Source: Streptomyces spinosus
Lineage (GTDB): Bacteria; Actinomycetota; Actinomycetes; Streptomycetales; Streptomycetaceae
Assembly (NCBI RefSeq): GCF_020400655.1
Contig: NZ_JAINRC010000001.1
Coordinates: forward strand, 744,001-808,000
Length of the DNA stretch: 64,000 nucleotides
Direction of reading: 5' to 3'
Both the position numbers and the translations under genes were made by a program. The notes below the pieces were generated by a model that did not search any database, was not told the origin of the DNA, and saw nothing but the letters and a program-made list of their open reading frames with translations. Shown in pieces: positions 53,022 through 62,136 of this stretch. Within the stretch, counting starts at the first letter, position 1. Every line of letters starts with the position of its first letter.

Positions 53022-53318
53022 TCAGTCGCAGTCGCGGCAGATCGGCTGGCCGTTCTTCTCCCTGGCCAGCTGGCTGCGGTGGTGCACCAGGAAGCAGCTC
53101 GAGCAGGTGAACTCGTCCTGCTGCTTCGGCAGCACCCGGACGGCCAGCTCCTCGTTCGAGAGGTCGGCGCCGGGCAGTTCGAGGCCCTCGGCGGCCTCGA
53201 ACTCGTCGACGTCCACCGCCGAGGTGGACTTGTCGTTCCGCCGGGCCTTCAGCTCTTCAAGGCTGTCCGAGTCGACGTCGTCGTCGGTCTTGCGTGGAGT
53301 GTCGTAATCGGTTGCCAT
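53022..53318 (-). CDS. DUF4193 family zinc-ribbon protein
   Basis: The 98-residue protein is acidic at the N-terminus (TPRKTDDDVDSDSLEELK) and ends in a zinc ribbon with CSSC near residue 72 and CRDCD at the end. DUF4193 is one of the most conserved small proteins of actinobacteria; its molecular role is not established to my knowledge. A strong separate promoter would be expected in the 393 bp gap upstream. Confidence 0.92.
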   Translation of the reverse strand: MATDYDTPRKTDDDVDSDSLEELKARRNDKSTSAVDVDEFEAAEGLELPGADLSNEELAVRVLPKQQDEFTCSSCFLVHHRSQLAREKNGQPICRDCD

Positions 53319-53711
53319 AGTCGCTCTCCCCCTCTGGGTGTCTGCGGTGTCTCCAGCGCACGTAACGCGTGAGAGGCCGGACTTGTGCCCGACCTGAGGC
53401 GGAGATTTTGCCTCACATCAAGGTCTGTTACTCAATCGACACCCAACCCGACCCCTCAAGAGTGATCGGCTTGGATGGCGGTGAGGACCGTACACGGTTC
53501 GAATGCCGCACCTCAAAGGCGCCTCACCGTGTACTTCCCGTGATCAAGAGCCCTGAAAACCCGGACTTTCCCGGCTTTCCACCTTCTGTTATGATCACTG
53601 TGCGTACATGGCCGGAAATCCGCCCATGTGATCGATCACACAGGAAGAACCATGTACGGCGGTCGAAAAATTCCGCGCGAAGCGAACAATGCCCGCGTGT
53701 GTCGTCCCTGA
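53319..53711. other. 393 bp gap upstream of the DUF4193 gene, with a 14 bp palindrome
   Basis: This stretch is clearly less GC-rich than its surroundings and should contain the DUF4193 promoter. A perfect palindrome TGTGATCGATCACA lies at 53627-53640. A plus-strand mini-frame of 19 codons (53652-53711, MYGGRKIPREANNARVCRP) has AGGAAG four bases before its ATG; whether it is translated is unknown. No larger gene is seen. Confidence 0.55.
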
Positions 53712-54968
53712 TCACAACGGCAGGGTGACACGCATCACCAGACCACCGCCCTCCCGCGGCCGGGCCAGGATGTGACCGCCGTGCGCGCGGGCCACGGACC
53801 GGGCGATGGACAGGCCGAGACCCACACCCTTGTCACTGCCCGTCCGCTCGGTACGCAACCGCCGGAAGGGCTCGAAGAGATTGTCGATCTCGTACGCCGG
53901 CACGACCGGCCCGGTGTTCGTGACGGTCAGCACGGCCTGCCCGTGCTCGATCTCGGTGTCCACCTCCACCCAGCCGTCCTCCGGCACGTTGTACCGCACG
54001 GCGTTCTGGACGAGGTTCAGCGCGATCCGTTCCAGCAGCACGCCGTTGCCCTGGACCACGGCGGGCTTGCGCTCGCCGCGGATCTTCACGCCCTTGGCAT
54101 CGGCCTCGGCGTGCACCTGGTCGACGGCCTGCGTGGCGACCTCGGCCAGGTCGACCGGTTTGCGCTCGACGATCTGGTTGTCACTGCGGGCGAGCAGCAG
54201 CAGCCCCTCGACCAGCTGTTCGCTGCGCTCGTTGGTGGCGAGCAGGGTCTTGCCGAGCTGCTGGAGTTCCACCGGCGCGTTCGGGTCCGACAGGTGCACC
54301 TCGAGGAGCGTGCGGTTGATCGCGAGGGGGGTGCGCAGTTCGTGCGAGGCGTTGCCGACGAAGCGCTGCTGGGCGGTGAAGGCCCGCTCCAGCCGCTCCA
54401 GCATGTCGTCGAAGGTGTCGGCCAGCTCCTTCAGCTCGTCGTCCGGGCCGTCCAGCTCGATCCGGCGGGAGAGGTCCGAGCCGGCGACCTGGCGGGCGGT
54501 ACGGGTGATCCGGCCGAGCGGGGAGAGCACACGGCCCGCCATCGCGTAGCCGAACGCGAAGGCGATCACGGCGAGGCCCAGGAGCGCCAGCAGGGAGCGG
54601 CTGAGCAGGTTGTCCAGCGCCGCCTGGCGCTGCTGGTCCACGCAGTGGGCGATGGCCTCGTTGAAGTCCGACAGCGGCACCGGCCCGGAGTTGATCGCGG
54701 TGACCGCGGGGCAGTTGTCACTGGTGACCTTGATCGCCGAACCGCTGACGATCTTGAACAACGGCTGGTTGCCGGTGCTGATCGCCTGTGCGGCCAGCAG
54801 ATAGATGATCGACAGCAGCAGGATGCCGGCGATCAGGAACATGCCGCCGTAGAGCAGCGTCAGCCGTATGCGGATGGTGGGGCGCAGCCACGGGAAGGGC
54901 GGCTGCGGCCTCCTGGGGTCCCAGGTGGGCTTCGGGGGCGCCTGGGGCGGTGCGGGTGTCGTGGCCAC
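53712..54968 (-). CDS. cutS: CutS sensor histidine kinase
   Basis: The 418-residue protein has two membrane helices (about 35-62 and 127-150) enclosing an extracytoplasmic domain of about 65 residues with two Cys (C86 and C109). After a HAMP domain come the H-box GNASHELRTPL near 212, the N-box LVQNAVRYN and GVGLGLSIAR. The paired Cys and the gene context match CutS of S. coelicolor and S. lividans, linked to secretion and extracytoplasmic disulfide status. The start is the GTG 54966-54968, five bases after the cutR stop, so the two genes form an operon. Confidence 0.9.
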   Translation of the reverse strand: MATTPAPPQAPPKPTWDPRRPQPPFPWLRPTIRIRLTLLYGGMFLIAGILLLSIIYLLAAQAISTGNQPLFKIVSGSAIKVTSDNCPAVTAINSGPVPLSDFNEAIAHCVDQQRQAALDNLLSRSLLALLGLAVIAFAFGYAMAGRVLSPLGRITRTARQVAGSDLSRRIELDGPDDELKELADTFDDMLERLERAFTAQQRFVGNASHELRTPLAINRTLLEVHLSDPNAPVELQQLGKTLLATNERSEQLVEGLLLLARSDNQIVERKPVDLAEVATQAVDQVHAEADAKGVKIRGERKPAVVQGNGVLLERIALNLVQNAVRYNVPEDGWVEVDTEIEHGQAVLTVTNTGPVVPAYEIDNLFEPFRRLRTERTGSDKGVGLGLSIARSVARAHGGHILARPREGGGLVMRVTLPL

Positions 54969-54973
54969 GGGGA

Positions 54974-55627
54974 TCAGATCCGGTAGCCGGAGCCGGGGAC
55001 GGTGACGATGACGGGCGGCTCGCCCAGCTTGCGGCGCAGGGTCATCACCGTCACGCGCACCACGTTGGTGAAGGGGTCGGTGTTCTCGTCCCAGGCCTTC
55101 TCCAGCAGCTGCTCCGCCGAGACGACCGCGCCCTCGCTGCGCATCAGCACCTCCAGCACCGCGAACTCCTTGGGCGCGAGCTGGACCTCCTTGCCGTCGC
55201 GGAAGACCTCACGGCGGTTGGGGTCGAGCTTGATGCCGGCGCGCTCCAGGACCGGCGGCAGCGGCACGCTGGTCCGGCGGCCGAGGGCGCGGACGCGCGC
55301 GATCAGCTCGCTGAACGCGAACGGCTTGGGCAGGTAGTCGTCGGCGCCGATCTCCAGGCCCTCGACGCGGTCGCTGACGTCGCCGGAGGCGGTGAGCATG
55401 AGCACGCGCGTGGCCATGCCCAGCTCGACGATCTTGCGGCAGACGTCGTCGCCGTGGACGAGCGGGAGGTCGCGGTCGAGGACGACCACGTCGTAGTCGT
55501 TGACGCCGATGCGCTCCAGGGCGGCCGCACCGTCGTACACGACGTCGACGGCCATGGCCTCCCGGCGCAGTCCGGTGGCCACCGCATCGGCGAGCAGCTG
55601 CTCGTCCTCGACGACGAGTACGCGCAC
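54974..55627 (-). CDS. cutR: CutR response regulator
   Basis: The 217-residue OmpR-type regulator has VVEDEQ near residue 5, the phosphorylated Asp in VVVLDRDLP near 50, the switch Lys in PKPFAF near 100 and a winged helix ending VTVPGSGYRI. It is phosphorylated by CutS, encoded five bases downstream. The GTG start (55625-55627) has GGAAGGA eight bases upstream; the ATG six codons earlier lacks one. Assignment rests on similarity in layout to S. coelicolor CutR and on the neighbouring genes. Confidence 0.9.
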   Translation of the reverse strand: MRVLVVEDEQLLADAVATGLRREAMAVDVVYDGAAALERIGVNDYDVVVLDRDLPLVHGDDVCRKIVELGMATRVLMLTASGDVSDRVEGLEIGADDYLPKPFAFSELIARVRALGRRTSVPLPPVLERAGIKLDPNRREVFRDGKEVQLAPKEFAVLEVLMRSEGAVVSAEQLLEKAWDENTDPFTNVVRVTVMTLRRKLGEPPVIVTVPGSGYRI

Positions 55628-56040
55628 GTCGCTTGTCCTTCCTGTGTCCACCCGCGAGGACGCGCCGCGGGCGCGTGCGGGCAGGGGTGTCCGTGGATGT
55701 GACCCCCATCCTGCCCTTTTCGGCCATAAGTCGGCTGTAAGGCGGTGTCCGGACCGCGGGAAGGGAAGGCCGGGGGCGGGAATACGAGAATTTCTCCTGC
55801 GGTTGAGGTTTCTCCAGAGGGGAGCGGGGGGAGGACGGCTTTACACCCCGCGATCACGCTCTGCATGTGCCGCAGCACCATGCGGTACTTCGGCCTCCGC
55901 TTCGCAGAGCGGGCGCGGGTGTCCGGCACCGTCGCCGCCCAGCCCGGGCAGCGCTGGGCACCCGCGAGAGACGTGATCGCCCCTTCTGAACGGCACACCC
56001 CCGTGCCACCGACCCACGACCCTGGACGAGGGGGCGCAGC
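55628..56040. other. 413 bp gap between cutR and the 57-codon gene
   Basis: The two flanking genes are divergent, so both promoters should lie here. I found no operator, no hairpin and no gene with a recognisable product; short frames on both strands look like shadows. Confidence 0.4.
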
Positions 56041-56214
56041 ATGGACGCTTTCACCGCAGGACTTCTGCAGCGCATAAGGGCGACCGAGTCCGACCTGTCT
56101 CGGGCTCGTGACGAGGGCGACGACTTCCTCGCCGAGGTGGAGCAGGCCGAGCTCGAAGACCTGCGACGCCTCGCCGCCGAACACGGTGTGGAGGTCGGCG
56201 CGTCACGCGTCTGA
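56041..56214 (+). CDS. Small conserved-type helical protein (57 residues)
   Basis: The frame MDAFTAGLLQRIRATESDLS continues as one long amphipathic, acidic helix (DFLAEVEQAELEDLRRLAAE) and ends SRV. The heptad-like spacing of Leu and Ala suggests a coiled coil. GAGGGGG eight bases before the ATG supports translation, and a perfect terminator follows 12 bp after the stop, which makes a real gene likely. Small proteins like this are conserved beside cutRS in Streptomyces; function unknown. Confidence 0.75.
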   Translation: MDAFTAGLLQRIRATESDLSRARDEGDDFLAEVEQAELEDLRRLAAEHGVEVGASRV

Positions 56215-56225
56215 ACGGCCCGGCA

Positions 56226-56280
56226 GGGCAAGCGAAAAGGACCCCGGCGAATCCAGCGCCGGGGTCCTTTTCGCTTGCCC
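56226..56280. terminator. Bidirectional hairpin terminator
   Basis: A perfect 24 bp stem (56226-56249 with 56257-56280; core AAAAGGACCCCGGCG) surrounds a 7-base loop. It separates the 57-codon gene from the convergent phosphatase gene and carries an A-run and T-run, so it should stop both transcripts. Confidence 0.93.
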
Positions 56281-56291
56281 GCCGACCCGGT

Positions 56292-57107
56292 TCAGTCGTG
56301 CCAGGCGCCGAGCTCCTCCAGCAGCCGCTGGAGGGGCTCGAAGACCCCCGGTGACCCGGCCACGGTCAGCTCCCGCGACGGCCGCTCACCGGGGCGTCCA
56401 CCGGTCAGCGCGCCGGCCTCCCGGGCGATCAGGTCCCCCGCCGCGAAGTCCCACGCGTTGAGCCCCCGCTCGTAGTACCCGTCGAGCCGGCCGCAGGCCA
56501 CGTCGCACAGGTCGATCGCCGCCGAACCGCCGCGCCGGATGTCCCGCAGGACGGGGATCAGCCGGGCGGCGATCCCGGCCTGGTGGGCGCGGACCTCGGT
56601 GACGTAGTTGAAGCCGGTGGAGACCAGGGCCTGGTCCAGTGGGGGCGCGGGCCGGCAGGCGAGCGCCCGCTCGCCCTGCCACGCGCCCGTGGCCCACGCG
56701 CCGCCGCCGCGCACCGCGTGGTACGTCTCGCCGCGCATCGGAGCGGCGACCACCCCGACGACGGTCTCGCCGTCCTGCTCGGCGGCGATGGACACCGCCC
56801 AGGTCGGCAGGCCGTACAGGTAGTTGACGGTGCCGTCCAGCGGGTCGATCACCCAGCGGATGCCGCTCGTGCCCTCGACGGAGGCTCCCTCCTCGCCGAG
56901 GAAGCCGTCGTCGGGGCGCTGCCCGGAGATCAGATCGGTGATCAGCTTCTCCGCCGCGATGTCCATCTCGGTGACGACGTCGATGGGGCTGGACTTGGTC
57001 TTCGCCACGGCCAGGTCGGCGGGGCGGCCGTCGCGCAGCAGCGCGCCGGCGCGGCGGGCGGCCTCCTGGGCCAGTTCGAGCAGGTCCCGGTGCAGGGCGT
57101 CGGTCAC
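56292..57107 (-). CDS. Inositol-monophosphatase-family phosphatase
   Basis: The 271-residue protein has the metal sites of the family: GEEGAS near residue 73, WVIDPLDGTVNY near 88 and AWDFAAGDL near 218. The family dephosphorylates inositol phosphate, histidinol phosphate or related sugar phosphates with Mg2+; the substrate is not fixed by sequence. The GTG start (57105-57107) follows GAGGAG by five bases. It lies 8 bp after the ferrochelatase gene and is co-transcribed with it. Confidence 0.9.
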   Translation of the reverse strand: MTDALHRDLLELAQEAARRAGALLRDGRPADLAVAKTKSSPIDVVTEMDIAAEKLITDLISGQRPDDGFLGEEGASVEGTSGIRWVIDPLDGTVNYLYGLPTWAVSIAAEQDGETVVGVVAAPMRGETYHAVRGGGAWATGAWQGERALACRPAPPLDQALVSTGFNYVTEVRAHQAGIAARLIPVLRDIRRGGSAAIDLCDVACGRLDGYYERGLNAWDFAAGDLIAREAGALTGGRPGERPSRELTVAGSPGVFEPLQRLLEELGAWHD

Positions 57108-57115
57108 GGGTCTCC

Positions 57116-58243
57116 TCACGCGTAGGGGCTGTCGGCGCCCGCGGCGGCGGGGCGCGGGGCGCGGGCCGGGCAGCAGCCGACCGGGCAGAGGTGGTGGCTG
57201 GGGCCGAGTGCGCCCAGGGCGCAGGGGGCGGTCTCCTGGCCGCGTTCCACGGCGGCGCGCTCCACGATCAGCTCGCGGACCGCCGCGGCGAACCGCGGGT
57301 CGGCGCCCACGGTGGCCGAGCGGCGCACCGGCAGGCCCAGCTCCCCGGCCTTGGCCGTCGCCTCGGTGTCGAGGTCGTAGAGGACCTCCATGTGGTCGGA
57401 GACGAAGCCGATGGGGGCCATGACGACGGCCGGGACACCGGCGGCGTGCCGCTCCTCCAGGTGGTCGCAGATGTCCGGCTCCAGCCAGGGGATGTGCGGG
57501 GCGCCGGAGCGGGACTGGTAGACGAGCCGCCAGGGGTGGTCGATTCCGGTGCGCTCGCGGACGGCGTCGGCGATCAGCCGGGCCACGTCCAGGTGCTGCT
57601 CGACGTAGGCGCCGCCCTCGCCGTGGGCCTCGACGGGGCCGGAGCTGTCGGCGGCGGAGGTCGGGATGGAGTGGGTGGTGAAGGCGATGTGGGCACCCGC
57701 GCGGACGTCCTCGGGGAGGTCGGCGAGGGAGCGCAGCACGCCGTCGATCATGGGCTCGACGAAGCCGGGGTGGTTGAAGTAATGCCGCAGCTTGTCGATC
57801 CTCGGCAGCTGAAGGCCCTCGGCCTCCAGGGCGGCGAGCGCGTCGGCGAGGTTCTCCCGGTACTGGCGGCAGCCCGAGTAGGAGGCGTAGGCGCTGGTGG
57901 CGAGGACCAGGATGCGGCGACGGCCGTCGGCGACCATCTCGCGCAGGGTGTCCGTCAGGTACGGCGCCCAGTTGCGGTTGCCCCAGTAGACCGGCAGGTC
58001 CAGGCCGTGGCCGGCGAAGTCCTTGCGCAGGGCGTCCAGCAGGGCGCGGTTCTGGGCGTTGATGGGGCTGACCCCGCCGAACAGGAAGTAGTGCTGCCCG
58101 ACCTCCTTGAGACGTTCCTTGGGGATACCGCGCCCGCGCGTGACGTTCTCCAGGAACGGGACCACGTCGTCCGGGCCTTCGGGACCACCGAAGGAGAGCA
58201 GGAGCAGGGCGTCGTAGGGGGTGGGATCGAGCGCGTCTGGCAT
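57116..58243 (-). CDS. hemH: Ferrochelatase (coproporphyrin type)
   Basis: The 375-residue protein shows [20 protein letters not shown] at the N-end, the active-site His in FTTHSIPT near 185 and the conserved acid in [13 protein letters not shown] near 265. A C-terminal Cys cluster ([16 protein letters not shown]) suggests the [2Fe-2S] cluster of the actinobacterial enzyme. Actinobacteria insert iron into coproporphyrin III (CpfC activity), so coproheme is the likely product. The ATG at 58241-58243 has GGGAGGA about 7 bases upstream. Iron use fits the iron box in the divergent promoter. Confidence 0.94.
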   Translation of the reverse strand: MPDALDPTPYDALLLLSFGGPEGPDDVVPFLENVTRGRGIPKERLKEVGQHYFLFGGVSPINAQNRALLDALRKDFAGHGLDLPVYWGNRNWAPYLTDTLREMVADGRRRILVLATSAYASYSGCRQYRENLADALAALEAEGLQLPRIDKLRHYFNHPGFVEPMIDGVLRSLADLPEDVRAGAHIAFTTHSIPTSAADSSGPVEAHGEGGAYVEQHLDVARLIADAVRERTGIDHPWRLVYQSRSGAPHIPWLEPDICDHLEERHAAGVPAVVMAPIGFVSDHMEVLYDLDTEATAKAGELGLPVRRSATVGADPRFAAAVRELIVERAAVERGQETAPCALGALGPSHHLCPVGCCPARAPRPAAAGADSPYA

Positions 58244-58347
58244 GGGTCGATCCTCCCACCCGGCACTGACAGCGGGAAAACAGCGGGGGGAAGGGTCGGA
58301 CTCCGGCCGATCCGGGGCGATTTCTCCGGTTGTCATATCAGGTGCGA

Positions 58348-58366
58348 TTAGGTTGCCCTAACTCGT
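58348..58366. promoter_or_regulatory. Candidate DtxR/DmdR iron box
   Basis: TTAGGTTGCCCTAACTCGT contains the palindrome TTAGG-TTGC-CCTAA and agrees at about 13 of 19 positions with the DtxR-family operator TTAGGTTAGCCTAACCTAA. It lies between the divergent ferrochelatase and MFS genes, about 50 bp before the preferred MFS start and about 105 bp from hemH. Iron-dependent repression of one or both is inferred. Confidence 0.6.
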
Positions 58367-58415
58367 AAGCTGTATGAGCCGCGTTCGCGCCTTACCGAGC
58401 CGCTTCGGAGACCCC

Positions 58416-59654
58416 GTGCCCAGCCCCTACAGAGCCCTGTTCGCCGAGCCCGGCACCAAGGCCTTCTCCGCCGCGGGATTCATCGGGCGGATGCCGTTGT
58501 CGATGATGGGCATCGGCGTCGTCACGATGGTCTCCCAGCTCACCGGGCGCTACGGCCTCGCGGGCGCCCTGTCGGCCACCCTCGCGCTGTCCGCCGCGGC
58601 GATCGGCCCGCAGATCTCCCGGCTGGTGGACCGGCACGGGCAGCGCCGGGTGCTGCGCCCCGCGACCCTGGTGGCCCTGCTCGCTGCGGCCGGGCTGCTG
58701 CTCGCCGCTCACTTCCGGTGGCCGGACTGGGTGCTGTTCGTCTGCGCGGCCGGGATCGGCTCGGTGCCGAGCCTGGGCGCGATGATCCGGGCCCGCTGGG
58801 CGGCGCTGTACCGGGGCACTCCGAAGCTGCACACCGCCTACTCGTTCGAGTCGGTCGTCGACGAGGTGTGCTTCATCTTCGGGCCGATCATCTCCATCGG
58901 CCTGTCCACGGCCTGGTTCCCGGAGGCGGGCCCGCTGCTCGCCGCCTGCTTCCTGCTGGCCGGCGTCCTGTGGCTGACCTCCCAGCGCGCCACCGAGCCG
59001 GAACCGCACCCGCGCGCGCGGCGGGGCGGCGGCAGCGCCCTGCGCGCACCGGGGCTCCAGGTGCTGGTGGCGACCTTCGCGGCGACCGGCGCGATCTTCG
59101 GAGCCGTGGACGTGGTCACCGTCGCCTTCGCCGAAGAGCGCGGCCACAAGGGCGCCGCGAGCCTGGTCCTGGCGCTGTACGCGGCCGGTTCGTGCGTCGC
59201 GGGCGTGGTCTTCGGCCTGCTGCGCCTCAGCGGTGCGCCCGAGCGACGCTGGTTGCTGGGCGTGGCGGCGATGGCCGTGAGTATGATCCCCCTCCTACTG
59301 GTCGGAAACCTGCCGCTTCTGGCCGTGGCGCTGTTCGTTGCGGGGCTGTCCATCGCACCGACGATGATCACGACGATGTCCCTCATCGAAGAGCACGTAC
59401 CGCGCGCGCAGCTCACCGAGGGCATGACCTGGGTGAGTACCGGCCTCGCCGTCGGCGTCGCGGCCGGCTCCTCCGTGGCCGGCTGGGTGATCGACGCGGC
59501 CGGGGCACGGGCCGGGTACGGGGTTCCGGCCGTGTCCGGGGCCGTCGCGGTCACGGTCGGTTTCCTCGGGTACCGCCGGCTGCGCAGGCCGGCCGCGGGT
59601 CGGGGAGGCACCGTTGAGCAGCACAGCGAGCGGGAAGAACGGCACCTGGCGTAA
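58416..59654 (+). CDS. MFS transporter, possibly iron regulated
   Basis: The 412-residue protein has about twelve helices and the loop SRLVDRHGQRRVL after helix 2, typical of small-molecule exporters. The preferred start is the GTG at 58416, five bases after GGAG; an in-frame ATG at 58374 would place the iron box almost on the start. The substrate is unknown; the iron box hints at a siderophore or heme-related compound. Its end overlaps the FAD oxidase gene by 41 bp. Confidence 0.85.
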   Translation: MPSPYRALFAEPGTKAFSAAGFIGRMPLSMMGIGVVTMVSQLTGRYGLAGALSATLALSAAAIGPQISRLVDRHGQRRVLRPATLVALLAAAGLLLAAHFRWPDWVLFVCAAGIGSVPSLGAMIRARWAALYRGTPKLHTAYSFESVVDEVCFIFGPIISIGLSTAWFPEAGPLLAACFLLAGVLWLTSQRATEPEPHPRARRGGGSALRAPGLQVLVATFAATGAIFGAVDVVTVAFAEERGHKGAASLVLALYAAGSCVAGVVFGLLRLSGAPERRWLLGVAAMAVSMIPLLLVGNLPLLAVALFVAGLSIAPTMITTMSLIEEHVPRAQLTEGMTWVSTGLAVGVAAGSSVAGWVIDAAGARAGYGVPAVSGAVAVTVGFLGYRRLRRPAAGRGGTVEQHSEREERHLA

Positions 59655-60933
59655 CTGGGGCGGCAATGTCTCCGCCCGGCCCGCCCGGCAGGTCACGCCG
59701 GCCTCCGTGGAGGAGCTGGCCGGTGCGGTGCGCCGGGCCCGGGAGGACGGCCTGAGGGTGAAGGCGGTCGGCACCGGACACTCCTTCACCTCGATCGCCG
59801 CCACGGACGGTGTGTTGATACGCCCTCAACTGTTGACCGGTATACGCACCATCGACCGGGCGTCCATGACGGTCACGGTGGAAGCGGGTACCCCGCTCAA
59901 GAGACTCAACGCCGCCCTCGCGCGCGAGGGTCTCTCGCTCACCAACATGGGCGACATCATGGAGCAGACCGTGTCGGGGGCCACCAGCACGGGCACCCAC
60001 GGCACCGGCCGCACGTCGGGCTCCATCGCCGCCCAGATCAAGGCGCTGGAACTGGTCACGGCCGACGGCTCGGTGCTCACCTGTTCCGGGAAGGAGAACC
60101 CGGAGGTCTTCGCGGCGGCCCGGATCGGCCTCGGCGCCCTGGGCGTCATCACCGCGGTCACCTTCGCCGTGGAGCCGCTCTTCCTGCTCACCGCGCGCGA
60201 GGAACCCATGTCCTTCGAGCGGGTCCTCGCCGAGTTCGACCAGCTGTGGACCGAGAACGAGCACTTCGAGTTCTACTGGTTCCCGCACACCGGCAACACC
60301 AACACCAAGCGGAACAACCGCAGCGCCGGCCCCGAGCAGCCGGTGGGCCGCCTCGCGGGCTGGTTCGAGGACGAGTTCCTCTCCAACGGCGTCTTCCAGG
60401 TGGCCCAGTGGGTCGGGCGCGCGGTCCCGGCGACCGTTCCGGCGATCGCGCAGGTCTCCAGCAGGGCCCTGTCCGCGCGGACGTACACGGACATCCCGTA
60501 CAGGGTCTACACCTCACCGCGCCGGGTGCGCTTCGTGGAGATGGAGTACGCCGTCCCGCGCGCGGCCCTGGTGGAGACGCTGCGCGAACTGAAGGCCATG
60601 GTCGACCGCTCCGGGCTGCGCGTCAGCTTCCCGGTCGAGGTGCGCACCGCCCCGGCCGACGACATCACCCTGTCCACCGCCTCCGGCCGGGACAGCGCCT
60701 ACATCGCCGTCCACATGTTCCGGGGCACGCCGTACCAGGCGTACTTCACGGCCGCCGAGCGGATCTTCACCGCGCACGAGGGGCGTCCGCACTGGGGCAA
60801 GGTGCACACGCGGGACGCGGAGTACTTCTCCCGGGTGTATCCGCGCTTCGGCGAGTTCACGGCGTTGCGGGACCGTCTGGACCCGGACCGGCTGTTCCAG
60901 AACGACTATCTGCGGAGGGTTCTGGGGGCGTAG
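59614..60933 (+). CDS. FAD-linked sugar-alcohol/aldonolactone oxidase (ALO family)
   Basis: The 439-residue protein has an N-terminal PCMH-type FAD domain with VGTGHSFTS near residue 53, whose His is the usual covalent FAD ligand, and GATSTGTHGTGRTSG near 125. The C-terminal D-arabinono-1,4-lactone oxidase domain ends HWGKVHTRDAEYFSRVYPRF near 390. The family oxidises alditols or aldonolactones and reduces oxygen to peroxide. TTG 59614 has GGGGAGG seven bases upstream and lies inside the end of the MFS gene. Its last 77 bp overlap the convergent hypothetical gene. Confidence 0.9.
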   Translation: MSSTASGKNGTWRNWGGNVSARPARQVTPASVEELAGAVRRAREDGLRVKAVGTGHSFTSIAATDGVLIRPQLLTGIRTIDRASMTVTVEAGTPLKRLNAALAREGLSLTNMGDIMEQTVSGATSTGTHGTGRTSGSIAAQIKALELVTADGSVLTCSGKENPEVFAAARIGLGALGVITAVTFAVEPLFLLTAREEPMSFERVLAEFDQLWTENEHFEFYWFPHTGNTNTKRNNRSAGPEQPVGRLAGWFEDEFLSNGVFQVAQWVGRAVPATVPAIAQVSSRALSARTYTDIPYRVYTSPRRVRFVEMEYAVPRAALVETLRELKAMVDRSGLRVSFPVEVRTAPADDITLSTASGRDSAYIAVHMFRGTPYQAYFTAAERIFTAHEGRPHWGKVHTRDAEYFSRVYPRFGEFTALRDRLDPDRLFQNDYLRRVLGA

Positions 60934-61636
60934 GCGTCGTGGCGGACGCGCTGGGGGCGCTGGGCGTGGGGACCGGAGTCGCCGGGTCGCCGCCCGGTTC
61001 CCCGCTCCCCTCGGTGTCCGGCTGCCCGGTCGGCCGGCCGCCGGGTGAGTCGCCGGGCGCCGGGGACGTGCCGTGGCCCGTGCCGTCCCCGGTGGACGGG
61101 GTGTGCTCCGGGGAGGTGGTGCGCGAGGGGGCCGGCGTCCGGTCGGGCGCGGCACCGGAGGAGCCCCGGCCGGTGACGGCGTCGCTGACCGTCGTGCCCG
61201 TACCGCCGCTGAAGCTGTTCCCGGAGACCAGCTCGTACGTCGTGATGCCGGCCAGCGTGACCCCGAAGACCAGGGCGGCGGCGACCAGCGGCCGGCGGCG
61301 GCCCCTGGCCCGCGCGCGGTAGACGGTGCCCTCGGTGAACTCGCCCGGCGGCAGGGACGTCCGCCGCCCCCGTGCCGGCGCCCCCCGTTCCTCCAGCGGC
61401 CGGGCCGCCACGGCGGTCTTCTCCCGGAGCTGCTCCCCGGTCCGCTTGAAGAAGTGCTGGAAGACCGATCCGCCGCAGGTGGCGACGACGCTGACGACGC
61501 CGGCGCCGAGGATCGTGCCGTACACCCCGAAGTACGAAGCCAGTTTGGCCGCCACCACCGCCGCGAGAGCGCTGCCCGCGACCTGGGGGACGTTCAGGTC
61601 GATCCGCTTCCGACCCGTATCGGGCGTCTCACGCAT
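60857..61636 (-). CDS. Putative membrane protein with Ser/Thr/Pro-rich outer tail
   Basis: The 259-residue protein has hydrophobic segments near residues 20-60 (SALAAVVAAKLASYFGVYG, then AGVVSVVATCGGSVF) and near 120-140 (PLVAAALVFGVTLAGITTYE). Roughly the last 110 residues are low-complexity Gly/Pro/Ser/Thr, as in cell-wall-spanning tails. No domain is recognised. The start is ATG 61634-61636 (MRETPDTG), with a weak ribosome site; an ATG 11 codons upstream is possible. Its 3' end overlaps the oxidase gene on the other strand. Confidence 0.7.
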   Translation of the reverse strand: MRETPDTGRKRIDLNVPQVAGSALAAVVAAKLASYFGVYGTILGAGVVSVVATCGGSVFQHFFKRTGEQLREKTAVAARPLEERGAPARGRRTSLPPGEFTEGTVYRARARGRRRPLVAAALVFGVTLAGITTYELVSGNSFSGGTGTTVSDAVTGRGSSGAAPDRTPAPSRTTSPEHTPSTGDGTGHGTSPAPGDSPGGRPTGQPDTEGSGEPGGDPATPVPTPSAPSASATTPTPPEPSADSRSGTAGPGPDGPATP

Positions 61637-62136
61637 ACCCGGAACTTGCCTGCCTTTCCCACACCTCATGGAGCACTTGCCGCAGTTGCCGACATTGACC
61701 GGCCGACCACACGAGAAAGGGACGTACGAACGAAACCATTAGTTCCGTTTCTGGCGATTGCGTGAAGTTCGCCACGTTCATGATCCACAAAACCGGTTGC
61801 GGACGGCCAAGTCGCGCCCCTTGCCAGAAGTTGGGCGGCGCGCCAATCCACGCACGTGGTCCGAATGGAGTACTGTTGCGAGCCCTGGGTCCGGTCTCCC
61901 ACCAGGGTGCCCGCGGCCTTGCAGGATCGCCGGGAGGGGGCTAGTTGCACAGGGTGACGGAGTTGGTCACTTAGCGTTGCGAACAGGTAACCGTGCCATA
62001 ACGGCGGTTCCGGGCCCGTGCCCGACACGCCGGGCAACTCGGCAAGGTTGTGGCAGGCTGCACCCGGGCAGGCCACACTCGACTAGCGGAAGCAGCGACG
62101 CACGTGACGTCGGCAGGCACCACCCGGGAGGTCCCC
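61637..62136. other. 500 bp gap upstream of sepH
   Basis: The flanking genes are divergent, so promoters for both should lie here. The left part (to about 61800) is lower in GC. I see no tRNA, hairpin or convincing gene; short frames on both strands look like chance. Confidence 0.4.

Noticed and set aside
56292..58259. 655-codon minus frame spanning phosphatase and ferrochelatase
   Set aside because: Only its last 271 codons encode a real domain; the upstream part is the ferrochelatase gene read out of frame.
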